Below the pieces are notes generated by a model. It saw only the letters and a list, made by a program, of their open reading frames with translations, ran no database searches and was not told where the DNA came from. This document shows positions 7,479 through 16,405 of a DNA stretch of 31,744 nt, one piece after another. The position numbers and the translations under genes are program-made. This stretch comes from Alkaliphilus hydrothermalis (GTDB lineage: Bacteria > Bacillota > Clostridia > Peptostreptococcales > Natronincolaceae). Location: positions 1-31,744 of the forward strand of contig NZ_JAFBEE010000028.1 of assembly GCF_016908555.1 (NCBI RefSeq). The letters are read 5' to 3'. Every line of letters starts with the position of its first letter. Position 1 is the first letter of the stretch.

Positions 7479-7754
7479 CTAATAACGCTTCTTAGCCTTC
7501 ATCTTTTTAATTTGATTTTGTAAATATTTTAAATCAAAGTCATCAAAATCCCTCTTACCATTTACAAGGATGGCAGTATCATCAACGTTATTTTTAATAT
7601 AGAAGAATTTTTTCTCTGAAGCTTCTATTGATTCTATGTTAGTATTATCATATAGCTCATATTTCCACTGTCGGCCTACCTGATAGATGACAAAACTGTG
7701 GCTACCCGCTTCTAAATCCTGCTGTATCTCTTCGACTAACTCTGGTAATTTCAT
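7479..7754 (-). CDS. Hypothetical 91-residue protein
   Basis: Not recognised. The product is soluble-looking, charged and lacks Cys. It begins MKLPELVEEIQQDLEAG, has a central predicted beta-rich part (FVIYQVGRQWKYELYDN, then FFYIKNNVDDTAIL) and ends in a basic KKMKAKKRY tail. A strong AAGGAGG site stands 6 bases before the ATG, which supports a real gene. It is monocistronic, converging with the phospholipase operon. Confidence 0.65.
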   Translation of the reverse strand: MKLPELVEEIQQDLEAGSHSFVIYQVGRQWKYELYDNTNIESIEASEKKFFYIKNNVDDTAILVNGKRDFDDFDLKYLQNQIKKMKAKKRY

Positions 7755-8000
7755 CGTAATCCTCCTTATCTACCTACTTCTATTAGTTATAGTATATCTT
7801 AACCCAATTCAGCAACTCCTAAAAATACTTCCTATAACTATAGTTAAGAGGGCAAAGAGGGTTAAGAATTTTTTATTTTATTAGTTTATCAATAAAGCTA
7901 TCAACATTCAATATTTAATATTTATATCCTCACTAAAAAGTCTCCTCAGCTTTTTTATGTTAAGTTCGTATTAATAAATTTAATCTAGACACAATAACTG

Positions 8001-8006
8001 TATAAT
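8001..8006 (+). promoter_or_regulatory. -10 box for the small zinc-ribbon gene
   Basis: A perfect TATAAT lies 25 bases upstream of the ATG at 8031. No good -35 is seen at the usual spacing. GAGAGGATG follows as the ribosome site. Confidence 0.4.
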
Positions 8007-8030
8007 CTATTGATGAGAGGATGATTAGAA

Positions 8031-8336
8031 ATGGAGTTGCATCAAGCAATCCAGTGCCCCCAATGCTCCAATGAAAACTTTTTAGCTAAATACGAATCTA
8101 CCTACGTGTATTCATATAAGATTGAATCTGATGATACAAAAAATGCCGTGGACAACACCCTTCCCTTTATGTTTGATAATCGAGAACAAAAAAACGCCAA
8201 GCAATATATTGAATGTAGAGATTGTGGTGCCCAATACCCCTGCCACTTTACTCTAGATTCCGAACAGGTAGACTTTACCATAGTTCAAAAGGCTCTACGG
8301 GGAGATTATGCTGAAAACCCTGAGTTTTTTGGATAA
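8031..8336 (+). CDS. Small zinc-ribbon hypothetical protein
   Basis: The 101-residue protein carries C9-P-Q-C12 and C62-R-D-C65, two CxxC knuckles that would make one zinc ribbon, with a further Cys at 71. The stretch between them is acidic and polar and has no membrane segment. Its role is unknown; nucleic-acid or protein binding is typical of such ribbons. ATG start with a GAGAGG-type ribosome site. It converges on the GyrI-like gene, and no clear terminator is seen between the two. Confidence 0.65.
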   Translation: MELHQAIQCPQCSNENFLAKYESTYVYSYKIESDDTKNAVDNTLPFMFDNREQKNAKQYIECRDCGAQYPCHFTLDSEQVDFTIVQKALRGDYAENPEFFG

Positions 8337-8415
8337 TAAAAAAATAATCATAACCCACACTGTGGCAGTACTATTAAAGAAATCATCTTGTACAACAGGG
8401 TGCTGAGGGTATTTA

Positions 8416-9039
8416 CTACTTTCTCTTCACCCTATACCTCAATACTGTCTTCAATTTTGCTGCCTCCACCTTCCTTGCGTCGGATAAATAGATTTCCCGA
8501 TGGGCTAAAGTGATTATCTCAAGGTTATTTTCTTCGATGTATTGCTTCATTAACTCAAAGGATTTCGGCTCGTCATCATAGGAGCCCACATGGAGCATCT
8601 GGACTGCCAAACCGTCCTCTAAAGTATCAAATACTACTTCATCTAAAAGTGGGTGAGGCTTCTTCTTTCTTACAATTTCAAAGGCTTTTTCTACTACTTC
8701 CTTATTTACAAAATCGGGTTGTCTAATCATGATGTTATATACAAGCTCATCTTTGTTTAAGTAATCTAATTTCTTGCCTTCCTCCGTCAAGTCCCAAACC
8801 CCTTCAAGGGGATATACGGTATATTCGAAATAACCTTCTGGGGTATATCCTTGTTTAGGCATCATTCTAATGGCATAGGCCAAGGAATAAAGAACTTCTA
8901 TCTTGTCAGAAAACGATTTGTCATTGGGATTTCCTGTCCCCTTTATCATTAAGAATTTTTGATTTGATACGGTGATCAGCTCTGGTTTTTCCTTTGGCAC
9001 ATATAAGTTCTTTTCATGCTTTCTCCATTCATGTTTCAT
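8416..9039 (-). CDS. GyrI-like small-molecule-binding domain protein
   Basis: The 207-residue protein belongs to the GyrI-like/SOUL-type effector-binding family in its stand-alone form. Typical segments are the N-terminal KFLMIKGTGNPND, the YTVYPLEGVWD strand pair, the FVNKEVVEKAFEIVRKKK helix, and the C-terminal DGLAVQMLHVGSYDDEPKSF followed by HREIYLSDARK. Members bind or hydrolyse small hydrophobic compounds, and some act as regulator sensor domains; no DNA-binding domain is attached here. It is a single cytoplasmic gene with GGGG 9 bases before the ATG. Confidence 0.85.
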   Translation of the reverse strand: MKHEWRKHEKNLYVPKEKPELITVSNQKFLMIKGTGNPNDKSFSDKIEVLYSLAYAIRMMPKQGYTPEGYFEYTVYPLEGVWDLTEEGKKLDYLNKDELVYNIMIRQPDFVNKEVVEKAFEIVRKKKPHPLLDEVVFDTLEDGLAVQMLHVGSYDDEPKSFELMKQYIEENNLEIITLAHREIYLSDARKVEAAKLKTVLRYRVKRK

Positions 9040-9133
9040 TTACTTGTCCCCTTCTTTCAGTAAATTCCTTTTACAGTGATACTTATTTACATTATATCCT
9101 ATACATTAAATTAATTCTTCCTCTAAATTATCT

Positions 9134-9171
9134 AAAAAAAGTCCCATATCAAAAATTAATTTGACGGGACT
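9134..9171 (-). terminator. Terminator after the two-TM membrane protein gene
   Basis: On the minus strand AGTCCC and GGGACT (9140-9145 with 9166-9171) enclose a second TCAAA/TTTGA pairing and are followed by seven T. It lies about 40 bases after the stop at 9212. Confidence 0.8.
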
Positions 9172-9211
9172 ATGCAAACACTTAATTGAACAAATACTTA
9201 ATTTAACTAGA

Positions 9212-9727
9212 TCAAGCTATTTTATCCTTTTCATCTAATTTTTCTAGGAATAATTTTTTCTTATCTCCTTCTAAGACACCATGAATATAACCCTCTATGC
9301 AATGATATTTAGTAGGTATTTTTTGTTGTAGTTCTTTCTTTATCCTTTCATATTTATTAATTTCATTTGTAAGATAAAAGTAGTCCCCATTTTCCATAAA
9401 AATATGAAGAACATTATGAATCTTTAACCGCTGCTTATGATTGACATTAAAAATATATTGAATCTCCTCTGTTTGATATTGTCTAATATCTTGATTGTTG
9501 TTGAAGGCAAATTCAATCCCATCACTGCTGATTTTGATATACTTAGACCTATAATACTGAAATTTACTCCAGTACCAATCTATCAATAAGTAACAGATGG
9601 CCATATAGCCTATTCCAAATTTCCATCCTGCACCTATATCGTAAATGAACCAACCACCCCATATGGATATCATTAGAAAGAAAATCATCCCCCCTGCCCA
9701 CTCCTTATAGGGATAAACATACTTCAT
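9212..9727 (-). CDS. Two-TM hypothetical membrane protein with PH-like cytoplasmic part
   Basis: The 171-residue protein has two close hydrophobic segments (about residues 13-30 and 34-50) followed by a soluble tail with alternating beta-strands (YIKISSDGIEFAFNN, EEIQYIFNV, VLHIFMENGDYFYL). That pattern resembles bacterial PH-domain or YcxB-like membrane proteins, but I cannot assign a family. It is monocistronic with a clear terminator. Confidence 0.6.
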   Translation of the reverse strand: MKYVYPYKEWAGGMIFFLMISIWGGWFIYDIGAGWKFGIGYMAICYLLIDWYWSKFQYYRSKYIKISSDGIEFAFNNNQDIRQYQTEEIQYIFNVNHKQRLKIHNVLHIFMENGDYFYLTNEINKYERIKKELQQKIPTKYHCIEGYIHGVLEGDKKKLFLEKLDEKDKIA

Positions 9728-9807
9728 GCCACCACACCCTCTCCATAATTTACTCTATTCTTGTCTTTGTCTCAAGGAATCCTTATTTGTATTCTTTACA
9801 AAAAGCA

Positions 9808-9846
9808 AAAGGAACTATACTTGTTAATAACAAATATAGCTCCTTT
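9808..9846 (-). terminator. Terminator overlapping the end of the UvrC-like gene
   Basis: AAAGGA-A-CTATA (9808-9819) pairs with TATAG-C-TCCTTT (9835-9846) with one mismatch, and an inner TTGTTAATAACAA pairing caps it. TTTTGCTTTTT follows on the minus strand. The stem begins inside the last codons of the gene. Confidence 0.7.
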
Positions 9847-10897
9847 ATTTTTCCTCAAGGGAATTACGCCCCAGACCCTTGAGATTTCTGATAAATAAAA
9901 GACTATCAAACTGATCATCAATTACCGTCATATGTTTACAGTCTACATTCTTTAGCTCACCGCTGATGATCGCTCGATAATCTAATTGTGATTTTTCACT
10001 CTTAATATCATAAGCGCTTTCTTCTAAACGCCTGCCTTCATTTAAGAAACCCTCGATAAACTTACTAGATAATCTTTTATATTTTTTCTTATGAATGATT
10101 CTATCATTTGATATATAAAAAATTTTATAGCCTTCTAGGATTTTCTCCCCCAACAAAATTCGTCGGTTGATTAAGTGTGAGTGGTCTCCTTCAGATTTGG
10201 AAGTAAACAAGTATTTCATATTAGGAATGATATCTCTATAAATAGAAGCGATTTCATACTGTTCTTCTTTTGCAGCTATCTTCATTTTTTCTTCAATTAC
10301 TAAAATAAAGAGTTGTAGAATTTCTTTTTTAGACAAGATTTCTACAAGACATTCCCTATTTTGTACAAAGAAATCTTTTGTTATGGCCTTGGGCAAAACA
10401 TTGTAATTGAATTCATAGGCTGCTGCACATTTGGTTATAGGATAGATATGGTGGAAAAAATTAATAATATTTAGAAGGATATTTTTACTTCTATAGGGCC
10501 CAAAACAGTTTGCTTCCTCTCTTTCATCCACCATTGATAGGATTTTACATGGATTGTAGCCCTCCACTTTTATATATTTATATTTCTGTTCATTTTTAAA
10601 TTGAGCATTATATATGGGTTTTAGGCTTTTAATCAGACTACACTCTAACATTTGAGCCTCTAAATGGGTATCCGTCACAATATAGTCAATATCATGGATA
10701 TGAAAGACCATTCGTTTAATTTTATTCCAATCATGTTCCCTATTAAAATAGGATTTTACCCTTGATTTTAAGTTTTTGCTTTTCCCAATGTATATGATAT
10801 TTCCTTGGAAATCCTTCATTTGATATACTCCTGGTGCGACAGGGATAGCGTTAATCTTCTCAACTAAATCGTACGGTACTTTTCGCAAATTAAACAC
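9845..10897 (-). CDS. Short UvrC-like GIY-YIG nuclease with UVR motif, lacking the C-terminal nuclease half
   Basis: The 350-residue protein has an intact GIY-YIG domain: GVY (23-25), YIG (36-38), Arg46 and the catalytic Glu80 in THLEAQMLE. About residues 200-228 form a UVR helix-turn motif (EEKMKIAAKEEQYEIA), the UvrB-contact motif of UvrC. UvrC is about 600 residues with an RNase H-like 5' nuclease and a helix-hairpin-helix; both are missing, replaced by about 120 residues I do not recognise. Cho is also short but about 295 residues. It should incise DNA 3' of lesions, perhaps with UvrB. The frame opens at GTG 10897; a TTG at 10888 is better spaced from AGCAGG. It follows the GHL10 gene by about 37 bases, probably on one transcript. 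Confidence 0.8.
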   Translation of the reverse strand: MFNLRKVPYDLVEKINAIPVAPGVYQMKDFQGNIIYIGKSKNLKSRVKSYFNREHDWNKIKRMVFHIHDIDYIVTDTHLEAQMLECSLIKSLKPIYNAQFKNEQKYKYIKVEGYNPCKILSMVDEREEANCFGPYRSKNILLNIINFFHHIYPITKCAAAYEFNYNVLPKAITKDFFVQNRECLVEILSKKEILQLFILVIEEKMKIAAKEEQYEIASIYRDIIPNMKYLFTSKSEGDHSHLINRRILLGEKILEGYKIFYISNDRIIHKKKYKRLSSKFIEGFLNEGRRLEESAYDIKSEKSQLDYRAIISGELKNVDCKHMTVIDDQFDSLLFIRNLKGLGRNSLEEK

Positions 10898-10934
10898 CTG
10901 CTCTACTTTGATCTTTAAATGAATATTATTATCT

Positions 10935-13127
10935 TTATCCTACAGTCTTCAACAATCTATGCAACACCACCACAATCTCTGCCCGAGTTGCCTTATGCTT
11001 AGGTTTGATTCCGCCACCAGAGCCAGCGATTAGACCTCCCTTTGTCAGTCTTGCCACTGAATCCCTAGCGTAGTTGCTGATGAGGTGGGCATCATGATAG
11101 ACCTCTAGGGTTTCATCCCCTGCTGACTGGAGCTTCATACCAGAAAGATCGATTGCCCTCGCCATAATCACCATCATATCTTCCCTTGTGATATTGCCAT
11201 TAGGGTTAAATTTGTCTCCATAACCACCTGCAAGCCCCAATTCCCTTGCCACCCCTATTGCATGATAGTAATAAGTAGCTTTTGAGACATCACTGAAGTT
11301 ATCCTTAAAATCAGCCTTTAGGTTTAAAGCCCTTACCACCATGAGGATAAAATCTCCCCTTTTAGTATTTAAGGATGGCCCAAACATCCCTGTGTTGACT
11401 CCAAATATAATTTTGTTTTCATAGAAATAATCTATAGCGTCTACTGCCCATCCATAGTTCCTTCCAATGTCATTAAAGTACTTAGACAAAGTAATCCCAA
11501 TAGTAAGTCCTGTACTTTCATTGTGGAGCCGATCAAGGGCTGTAACAACATAAGCCGTTTTCAATGGGTCAACCTCTGCTTTATCTATAAAAGCTTGTAG
11601 TCCATTGGCTTCTTTTCTTTGGGTTGTGACTAGTTTTAAAGAACTATCATCAGCATTTACATCCAGCTTTTCATTTTTATTTATCCTATAGATGGCATAA
11701 TAGGCGGTATTAGGGTCTTGATCTACCCATGACACCTGAATACCCTTTGAGCTAACCGCCATTCTCCCTTGGGTCGGGTTATTGGGAGCCTTACCCCCCT
11801 TCCAAGGCATTACCGGTACTAGGGCTTTTGCTCTCCAAGCATTTCCTTTTATCCCATCGACCACCGATTGCTTATTATTATCAAAGAGGTTCTTACATCG
11901 AAACATAATACTGCCTTTTACTTCAGGGTTTGAGATATTATATTTCAATTGTCTATCCATCTCTTCTACGGCTTCAGTGCCTTTAAAGTACTGATCTGAA
12001 TCATCATTGACCTTGTAGAGCCCTTGACCTACATAGAGGTGCACCTTCTTGCCCTTCACGAGCTTTGTCCACCATTGGGAAATCTCCCCATAGGGTGCTC
12101 GCGGGTTTCCAAAGCTAAAATAGATTTGTGGAGCAATATAGTCAATGATTTCTTCCTCCACCCACTTTTTAGTATCGGCATAGCTTCTGTTGTAGTGGGG
12201 TAGCCCAGCACTGGTATTTGATCCATCTGGATGTCCATCTTTTTGATTTGCCCACACCCCAGATGGACTGATTCCAAATTTCACCCAAGGCTTTGATACC
12301 CTAATCTTCTCGGAAAGCTCCTTCACCAACAGATAGGTATTATTTCTTCTCCAGTCCCCTTTGTTGGCAAACTGACCTAGATTGTATTTTTCATAGGTAT
12401 CTACATCCTGCAGTTCTCCGTCTTCTTTCTCATAGTAGAAATAATCATCAAAGTGTATACCATCTACATCATACTTATCTACAACTTCCATTACTCTATT
12501 GATGACCCATTGCCTTGCTTCTGGTATCCCTGGATCTACAACAAATCTGTTGTTTGCTGTTCTAATCCAATCTGGGTGTTCTTTGTAGACACTCTTCTCA
12601 ATATTTAGGGAATCTATTGTGGCTTCATTTGTATACATGGAAACTCTATAAGGATTAAACCACGCATGTACTTCTAGATTCCGCTTGTGGGCTTCTTCAA
12701 TTGCAAAGGCTAAGGGGTCAAATCCTGGGTCTTTTCCGTAGGTCCCCGTTAAATAACGGGACCAATTGACCATATCAGATTTATAAAAAGCATCCCCTTC
12801 AGCACTTACTTGAAAGAATACAGCATTCATATTCATCTCTACAGATTTATCTAATATTGCAATTAATTCTTCCATGCTCTTTTGTACCCGTTCCTTAGTA
12901 TTTGATATTTTACTGGTTTCTGATGATGGCCAATCAAGATTGATGACCGTAGAAATCCATGTTGCCCTCAAATCCCTTTTGACAGCAGGAGTCTCTTGAG
13001 GTAAGTATTGGCTAAATTCATCCCAAGGTTCCGTCGCTGCAAAGGCAAAGATGGGTAAAGCTGTAAACAACAAAATATTGACCATAAAAATAGTCATAAT
13101 CCTTCTAAAACTGTTTTTTCCTAACAT
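10935..13127 (-). CDS. Cell-surface GHL10-family glycoside hydrolase with three SLH domains
   Basis: A 730-residue exported protein. Residues 1-31 are a signal peptide ending near AFA-ATEP. The GHL10 (DUF187/YngK-like) catalytic region covers about 50-420: RATWISTVINLDWPS, FFQVSAEGDAFY, HAWFNPYRVS, DGIHFDDYFY and DYIAPQIYFSFG are hallmark strands of its TIM barrel. A fibronectin-type segment (about 455-545) follows, then three SLH domains (about 549-607, 611-668, 678-728) that bind secondary wall polymer. It likely trims or remodels wall glycans at the cell surface; the substrate is not determined. AAGGGGGAG precedes the ATG. An upstream hairpin at 13155-13193 may influence expression. Confidence 0.92.
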   Translation of the reverse strand: MLGKNSFRRIMTIFMVNILLFTALPIFAFAATEPWDEFSQYLPQETPAVKRDLRATWISTVINLDWPSSETSKISNTKERVQKSMEELIAILDKSVEMNMNAVFFQVSAEGDAFYKSDMVNWSRYLTGTYGKDPGFDPLAFAIEEAHKRNLEVHAWFNPYRVSMYTNEATIDSLNIEKSVYKEHPDWIRTANNRFVVDPGIPEARQWVINRVMEVVDKYDVDGIHFDDYFYYEKEDGELQDVDTYEKYNLGQFANKGDWRRNNTYLLVKELSEKIRVSKPWVKFGISPSGVWANQKDGHPDGSNTSAGLPHYNRSYADTKKWVEEEIIDYIAPQIYFSFGNPRAPYGEISQWWTKLVKGKKVHLYVGQGLYKVNDDSDQYFKGTEAVEEMDRQLKYNISNPEVKGSIMFRCKNLFDNNKQSVVDGIKGNAWRAKALVPVMPWKGGKAPNNPTQGRMAVSSKGIQVSWVDQDPNTAYYAIYRINKNEKLDVNADDSSLKLVTTQRKEANGLQAFIDKAEVDPLKTAYVVTALDRLHNESTGLTIGITLSKYFNDIGRNYGWAVDAIDYFYENKIIFGVNTGMFGPSLNTKRGDFILMVVRALNLKADFKDNFSDVSKATYYYHAIGVARELGLAGGYGDKFNPNGNITREDMMVIMARAIDLSGMKLQSAGDETLEVYHDAHLISNYARDSVARLTKGGLIAGSGGGIKPKHKATRAEIVVVLHRLLKTVG

Positions 13128-13154
13128 ATTGCTCCCCCTTTTAAACTACAGACA

Positions 13155-13193
13155 ATCCTACTTAAATATTATCATTTATTTAACCTGTAGGAT
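13155..13193. repeat. Imperfect inverted repeat upstream of the GHL10 gene
   Basis: ATCCTACTTAAATA (13155-13168) faces TATTTAA-CCT-GTAGGAT (13177-13193), a 14-bp stem with a CCT bulge and an 8-base loop. It lies 28 bases before the GHL10 start. It could be an operator or mRNA leader structure; there is no poly-U to make it a terminator for ptsI. Confidence 0.4.
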
Positions 13194-13266
13194 AGGGGGA
13201 ATTGATTTCCACTGTTTTAAAAAACCTAGCATTTGCAATTCTTTACGGCCTTATGACTTTATTACC

Positions 13267-14973
13267 TTATATCCTAAGGCTTTCCAAGTATAATTTGATT
13301 TCTTCCGCACTACCCAAGGATAGTACTTTTTCTGTAACTTTCTCACATTCAGCAACACTTAATTCTCGCATCTGTTTTCTAGCAGGTAAAATGGATATAG
13401 GACTCATACTAAATTTATCCAGTCCCATCCCTATAAGAATTGGAATCATTCGCTTATCTCCTGCTATTTCACCACACATCCCAACCCAGATTCCTGCTTT
13501 GTGTCCATTATCAATCACTGTTTTAATTAACCTTAAGACTGCTGGATTAAAGGGTTGATATAGATGATGGATTTTTTCGTTCAATCGGTCTACAGCACAG
13601 GTATACTGAATCAGATCATTTGTTCCGATACTAAAGAAATCCACATGCTTTGCCAGTAGATCACTGATAATAGCTGCTGAAGGTACCTCAATCATGATTC
13701 CTACTTCCACATCGGAAGCATATTTCATGCCTTCTTGGTCTAAATCGCCCTTAACCTGATTTAGTACCTCTTTGGCTTGAAGCAATTCTTCTATGCTGGA
13801 AATCATGGGGAACATGATTTTAAGATTTCCATACACACTTGCCCTTAATATTGCCCTTAACTGCGTTTTAAAAAATTCTTGCTCCACTAGGCAGAGGCGT
13901 ATAGCTCTGTAACCTAAAAAAGGATTCATTTCTTTATCTATTTTTAAGTAGGATAAGTTTTTATCACCACCGATATCCAATGTTCTAATAACGATGGGCT
14001 TTGGATTCATGGTTTCCAGTACCTTTTTGTAGGCTTGGAATTGCTCCTCTTCACTGGGCATAGTATCTCTATTCATATATAGGAATTCTGTCCTAAATAG
14101 CCCAACACCCTCAGCGTCGTTCTCCTGCAATCCTGCAAGATCATTTGGTGTACCAATATTTCCTGCCAGTTGTACCCTTTGGCCGTCTTTAGTAACGCTT
14201 TCTTTTCCCTTCATTTTCTCAAGGGCTTTACGTTCTTCTTTATAGGCATTTTTTTTCTGTTGATACAGCTTAACTATTTCCTCCGTTGGGTTTAGAATAA
14301 CTTTACCACCTTCACCATCTAGGATTACAAAATCATCTGTCTTTAGATTTTCAGTAATATCAACTAAACCCACCACAGCAGGGATTTCCAAAGACCTTGC
14401 CATAATGGCAGTATGGGATGTTTTTCCACCAATATTGGTGAGAAAACCAATTACCCTTTCCTTATCCATCGTAGCTGTTTCAGAAGGGGTTAAATCATGG
14501 GCAACTAAGATTACCTCTTCTTCTAAGACAGATAAATCAACAGTCTTTACGCCTTTAATATTTCTGATTACACGGTCGGTTACATCACGAATATCAGCTA
14601 CTCTTTCCCTCATATACTCATTATCCATGGCTTCAAAGATATTGATAAACTCCTCTGCTGTCCTTCTCAAACCATAGGCTGCATCTACTCTGTCTTGCTT
14701 AATCTTGTTTGTTGTTCCACTGATCAGCTCTGGATCTTCTAGAATCATCAGATGGGCGTCAAATATCTCTGCCTTTTTAGCTCCGAATTCCACATGCGCC
14801 TTTTCCTTAATCTTCTCGATCTCTTCCTTTGAAGTGGCTACTGCTTTCAGGAGCTTTTGTTCTTCTACCTCGATATCTTCTATAGTTTGCTTTTCAACTG
14901 TTAGTGGTTCGTTGTCGAGAATCAATACCTTTCCTAGGGCAAGTCCTGGGGATGCCCCTATACCTTGTAGCAT
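13267..14973 (-). CDS. ptsI: Phosphoenolpyruvate-protein phosphotransferase (PTS enzyme I)
   Basis: Enzyme I takes phosphate from PEP and passes it to HPr at the head of the sugar phosphotransferase system, in the cytoplasm. The 568 residues are full length. The phospho-His is His187 in GGKTSHTAIMAR. The C-terminal PEP-binding barrel has LFRTEFLYMNRD, RTLDIGGDK, MIEVPSAA, FFSIGTNDLIQY and the GMCGEIAGD active-site Cys. GATGAGGAGG precedes the ATG. HPr (ptsH) is not adjacent, unlike in Bacillus; the gene instead follows a GNAT gene by 36 bases on the same strand. No convincing terminator is seen after it. Confidence 0.97.
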   Translation of the reverse strand: MLQGIGASPGLALGKVLILDNEPLTVEKQTIEDIEVEEQKLLKAVATSKEEIEKIKEKAHVEFGAKKAEIFDAHLMILEDPELISGTTNKIKQDRVDAAYGLRRTAEEFINIFEAMDNEYMRERVADIRDVTDRVIRNIKGVKTVDLSVLEEEVILVAHDLTPSETATMDKERVIGFLTNIGGKTSHTAIMARSLEIPAVVGLVDITENLKTDDFVILDGEGGKVILNPTEEIVKLYQQKKNAYKEERKALEKMKGKESVTKDGQRVQLAGNIGTPNDLAGLQENDAEGVGLFRTEFLYMNRDTMPSEEEQFQAYKKVLETMNPKPIVIRTLDIGGDKNLSYLKIDKEMNPFLGYRAIRLCLVEQEFFKTQLRAILRASVYGNLKIMFPMISSIEELLQAKEVLNQVKGDLDQEGMKYASDVEVGIMIEVPSAAIISDLLAKHVDFFSIGTNDLIQYTCAVDRLNEKIHHLYQPFNPAVLRLIKTVIDNGHKAGIWVGMCGEIAGDKRMIPILIGMGLDKFSMSPISILPARKQMRELSVAECEKVTEKVLSLGSAEEIKLYLESLRI

Positions 14974-15009
14974 CCTCTATACCTCCTCATCAAAGTTAAT
15001 CTTATAATT

Positions 15010-15528
15010 TTAAAGCTCTATCCAATATCTCTGAAGCATTTCTCCATCTTCTTGAAGAACTTCATTTTCTAAAATCCCACCATTTTTCATGATTGTTTTG
15101 GCAGAACCTACATTTTCTTTATCGCAAGTGATCAATGCTCTATCAATCCCAAATTCCTTTGCTATAGGTAGAGCCATGGCCAACATCTTGGCTGCATAGC
15201 CTTTTTGACGCTCCGATGGACGTACTCCATAGCCAATATGACCACCATAATTTAGTAGGAATTCATTCAACTCATGTCTGATATTGATGGCTCCAAGAAC
15301 TCTTTTTCCATCCTCCATTAAGAAAAATGTGTGGGCAGGTACAAGGTTCTCAGGACAAGTCTCCCTCTTTTCAATTTCATATGTCTTTTGTAACCATGTG
15401 TCAAAATCCATATTCCTTAATTGGACTGACATAGGTACAATGGATTGTCCATTCTTTTCCCACTCTTTTATAAATTCATAGTAGGCTTCTTCTATTTCCT
15501 TACTGGCTCTTACTAGTTCTAGTTTCAT
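15010..15528 (-). CDS. GNAT family N-acetyltransferase
   Basis: The 172-residue protein carries the GNAT acetyl-CoA motif A in IGYGVRPSERQKGYAAKML (R/Q-x-x-G-x-A/G core) followed by ALITCDKENVGSAKTIMKNGG, the usual motif B region. The N-terminal half (EFIKEWEKNGQSIVPMS) is of a type common in uncharacterised Firmicute acetyltransferases. The acceptor is unknown. GGGGGAATAAAC precedes the ATG, and ptsI starts 36 bases after its stop, so the two may be cotranscribed, though no functional link is evident. Confidence 0.88.
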   Translation of the reverse strand: MKLELVRASKEIEEAYYEFIKEWEKNGQSIVPMSVQLRNMDFDTWLQKTYEIEKRETCPENLVPAHTFFLMEDGKRVLGAINIRHELNEFLLNYGGHIGYGVRPSERQKGYAAKMLAMALPIAKEFGIDRALITCDKENVGSAKTIMKNGGILENEVLQEDGEMLQRYWIEL

Positions 15529-15637
15529 GTTTATTCCCCCATTTTATTATTTTCCCCTGTTGAACAAAACATTTGAATACAAGTATAATTCTTGAAAAAG
15601 TTTAGATATCCTTTATCGAAATGCTATTTCTAATGTG

Positions 15638-15661
15638 AAAAAATCCTACAAGTAGTAGGAC
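15638..15661 (-). terminator. Terminator after the DUF1232 gene
   Basis: On the minus strand GTCCTAC-TACTT-GTAGGAT is followed by TTTTTTC. An alternative pairing uses AAATCCTA (15641-15648) with TAGGATTT (15666-15673). It follows the stop at 15687 by about 25 bases. Confidence 0.8.
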
Positions 15662-15686
15662 TTTATAGGATTTATTTCATAAACAC

Positions 15687-16085
15687 TTATTTGGTTTTTG
15701 TTTTATCATCGATTTCCTTTAATTCATCTTCATTATATTCTTTGAAAAAGGCTCCTAATTTTTCCCTCGCTTTTCTTTTTACATCCTCATCAATATAGAC
15801 TGCTGCCGTCGCCAGTGCTATTGCCAAAATTCCTAAGTCATCACCGTAGCCCATTAAAGGGATAATATCAGGAACAGCATCAAAGGGAAAAATAAAATAA
15901 CCTAATGAGCCAAGGATGGATGTTTTCACCCATTTAGGTGTATTGGGCTTTTTTAGAACATAGTATAGCAACAGTGCTGCATAGGAAACTTTCACTCCAG
16001 CTTTTTTTGCAAATTTAAATAATTTATACCAAAAGGAATCCTCTGAGTATTGTTTTGAATAATCTTCTTGTTCCTTATCCTCCAT
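15687..16085 (-). CDS. DUF1232 (YkvA-like) membrane protein
   Basis: The 132-residue protein has the DUF1232 signature GYFIFPFDAVPDIIPLMGYGDDLG at about residues 61-84 (the core is FPFDAVPD-x-IP and GYGDDLG), with two short hydrophobic stretches around it and charged, acidic tails. Members are small membrane-associated proteins of unknown function, often linked to envelope stress. GGAGGAGG stands before the ATG. Single gene with a clear terminator. Confidence 0.88.
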   Translation of the reverse strand: MEDKEQEDYSKQYSEDSFWYKLFKFAKKAGVKVSYAALLLYYVLKKPNTPKWVKTSILGSLGYFIFPFDAVPDIIPLMGYGDDLGILAIALATAAVYIDEDVKRKAREKLGAFFKEYNEDELKEIDDKTKTK

Positions 16086-16405
16086 GTGATTTCCTCCTCC
16101 AGTTGTTTAATTACCTCCGTTAGTCGTATCTAACTATAGTATGCCATCATCAAGACAATATAGTCCCACTTAAAATCCTCTCGAATCTTACCTAAGCAAT
16201 AACTATTATTCTTTATTATATCAGATAATGTGGATAGTTTTGTACCAAAGCAACAATATCCTTATGGTTTCTTTTTAGTAACTCTATTTTAATAAAGTAC
16301 GTACTTCTCTTTGATGTTAGTGTATTATATAATATTTCCCATAAGATTGATTCAAATTATAAATTATATAATGTAAACGGCTACTATCTTACAAGGAGGG
16401 TTATA
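16086..16405. other. Intergenic region between the divergent DUF1232 and selenoprotein genes
   Basis: About 320 AT-rich bases. A TATAAT lies at about 16367-16372, some 35 bases before the selenoprotein ATG, without a convincing -35. No gene or recognisable RNA element is seen. Confidence 0.4.

Noticed and set aside
13202..13558. 118-residue plus-strand frame at the end of ptsI
   Set aside because: It is antisense to the conserved C-terminus of enzyme I and lacks a ribosome site.
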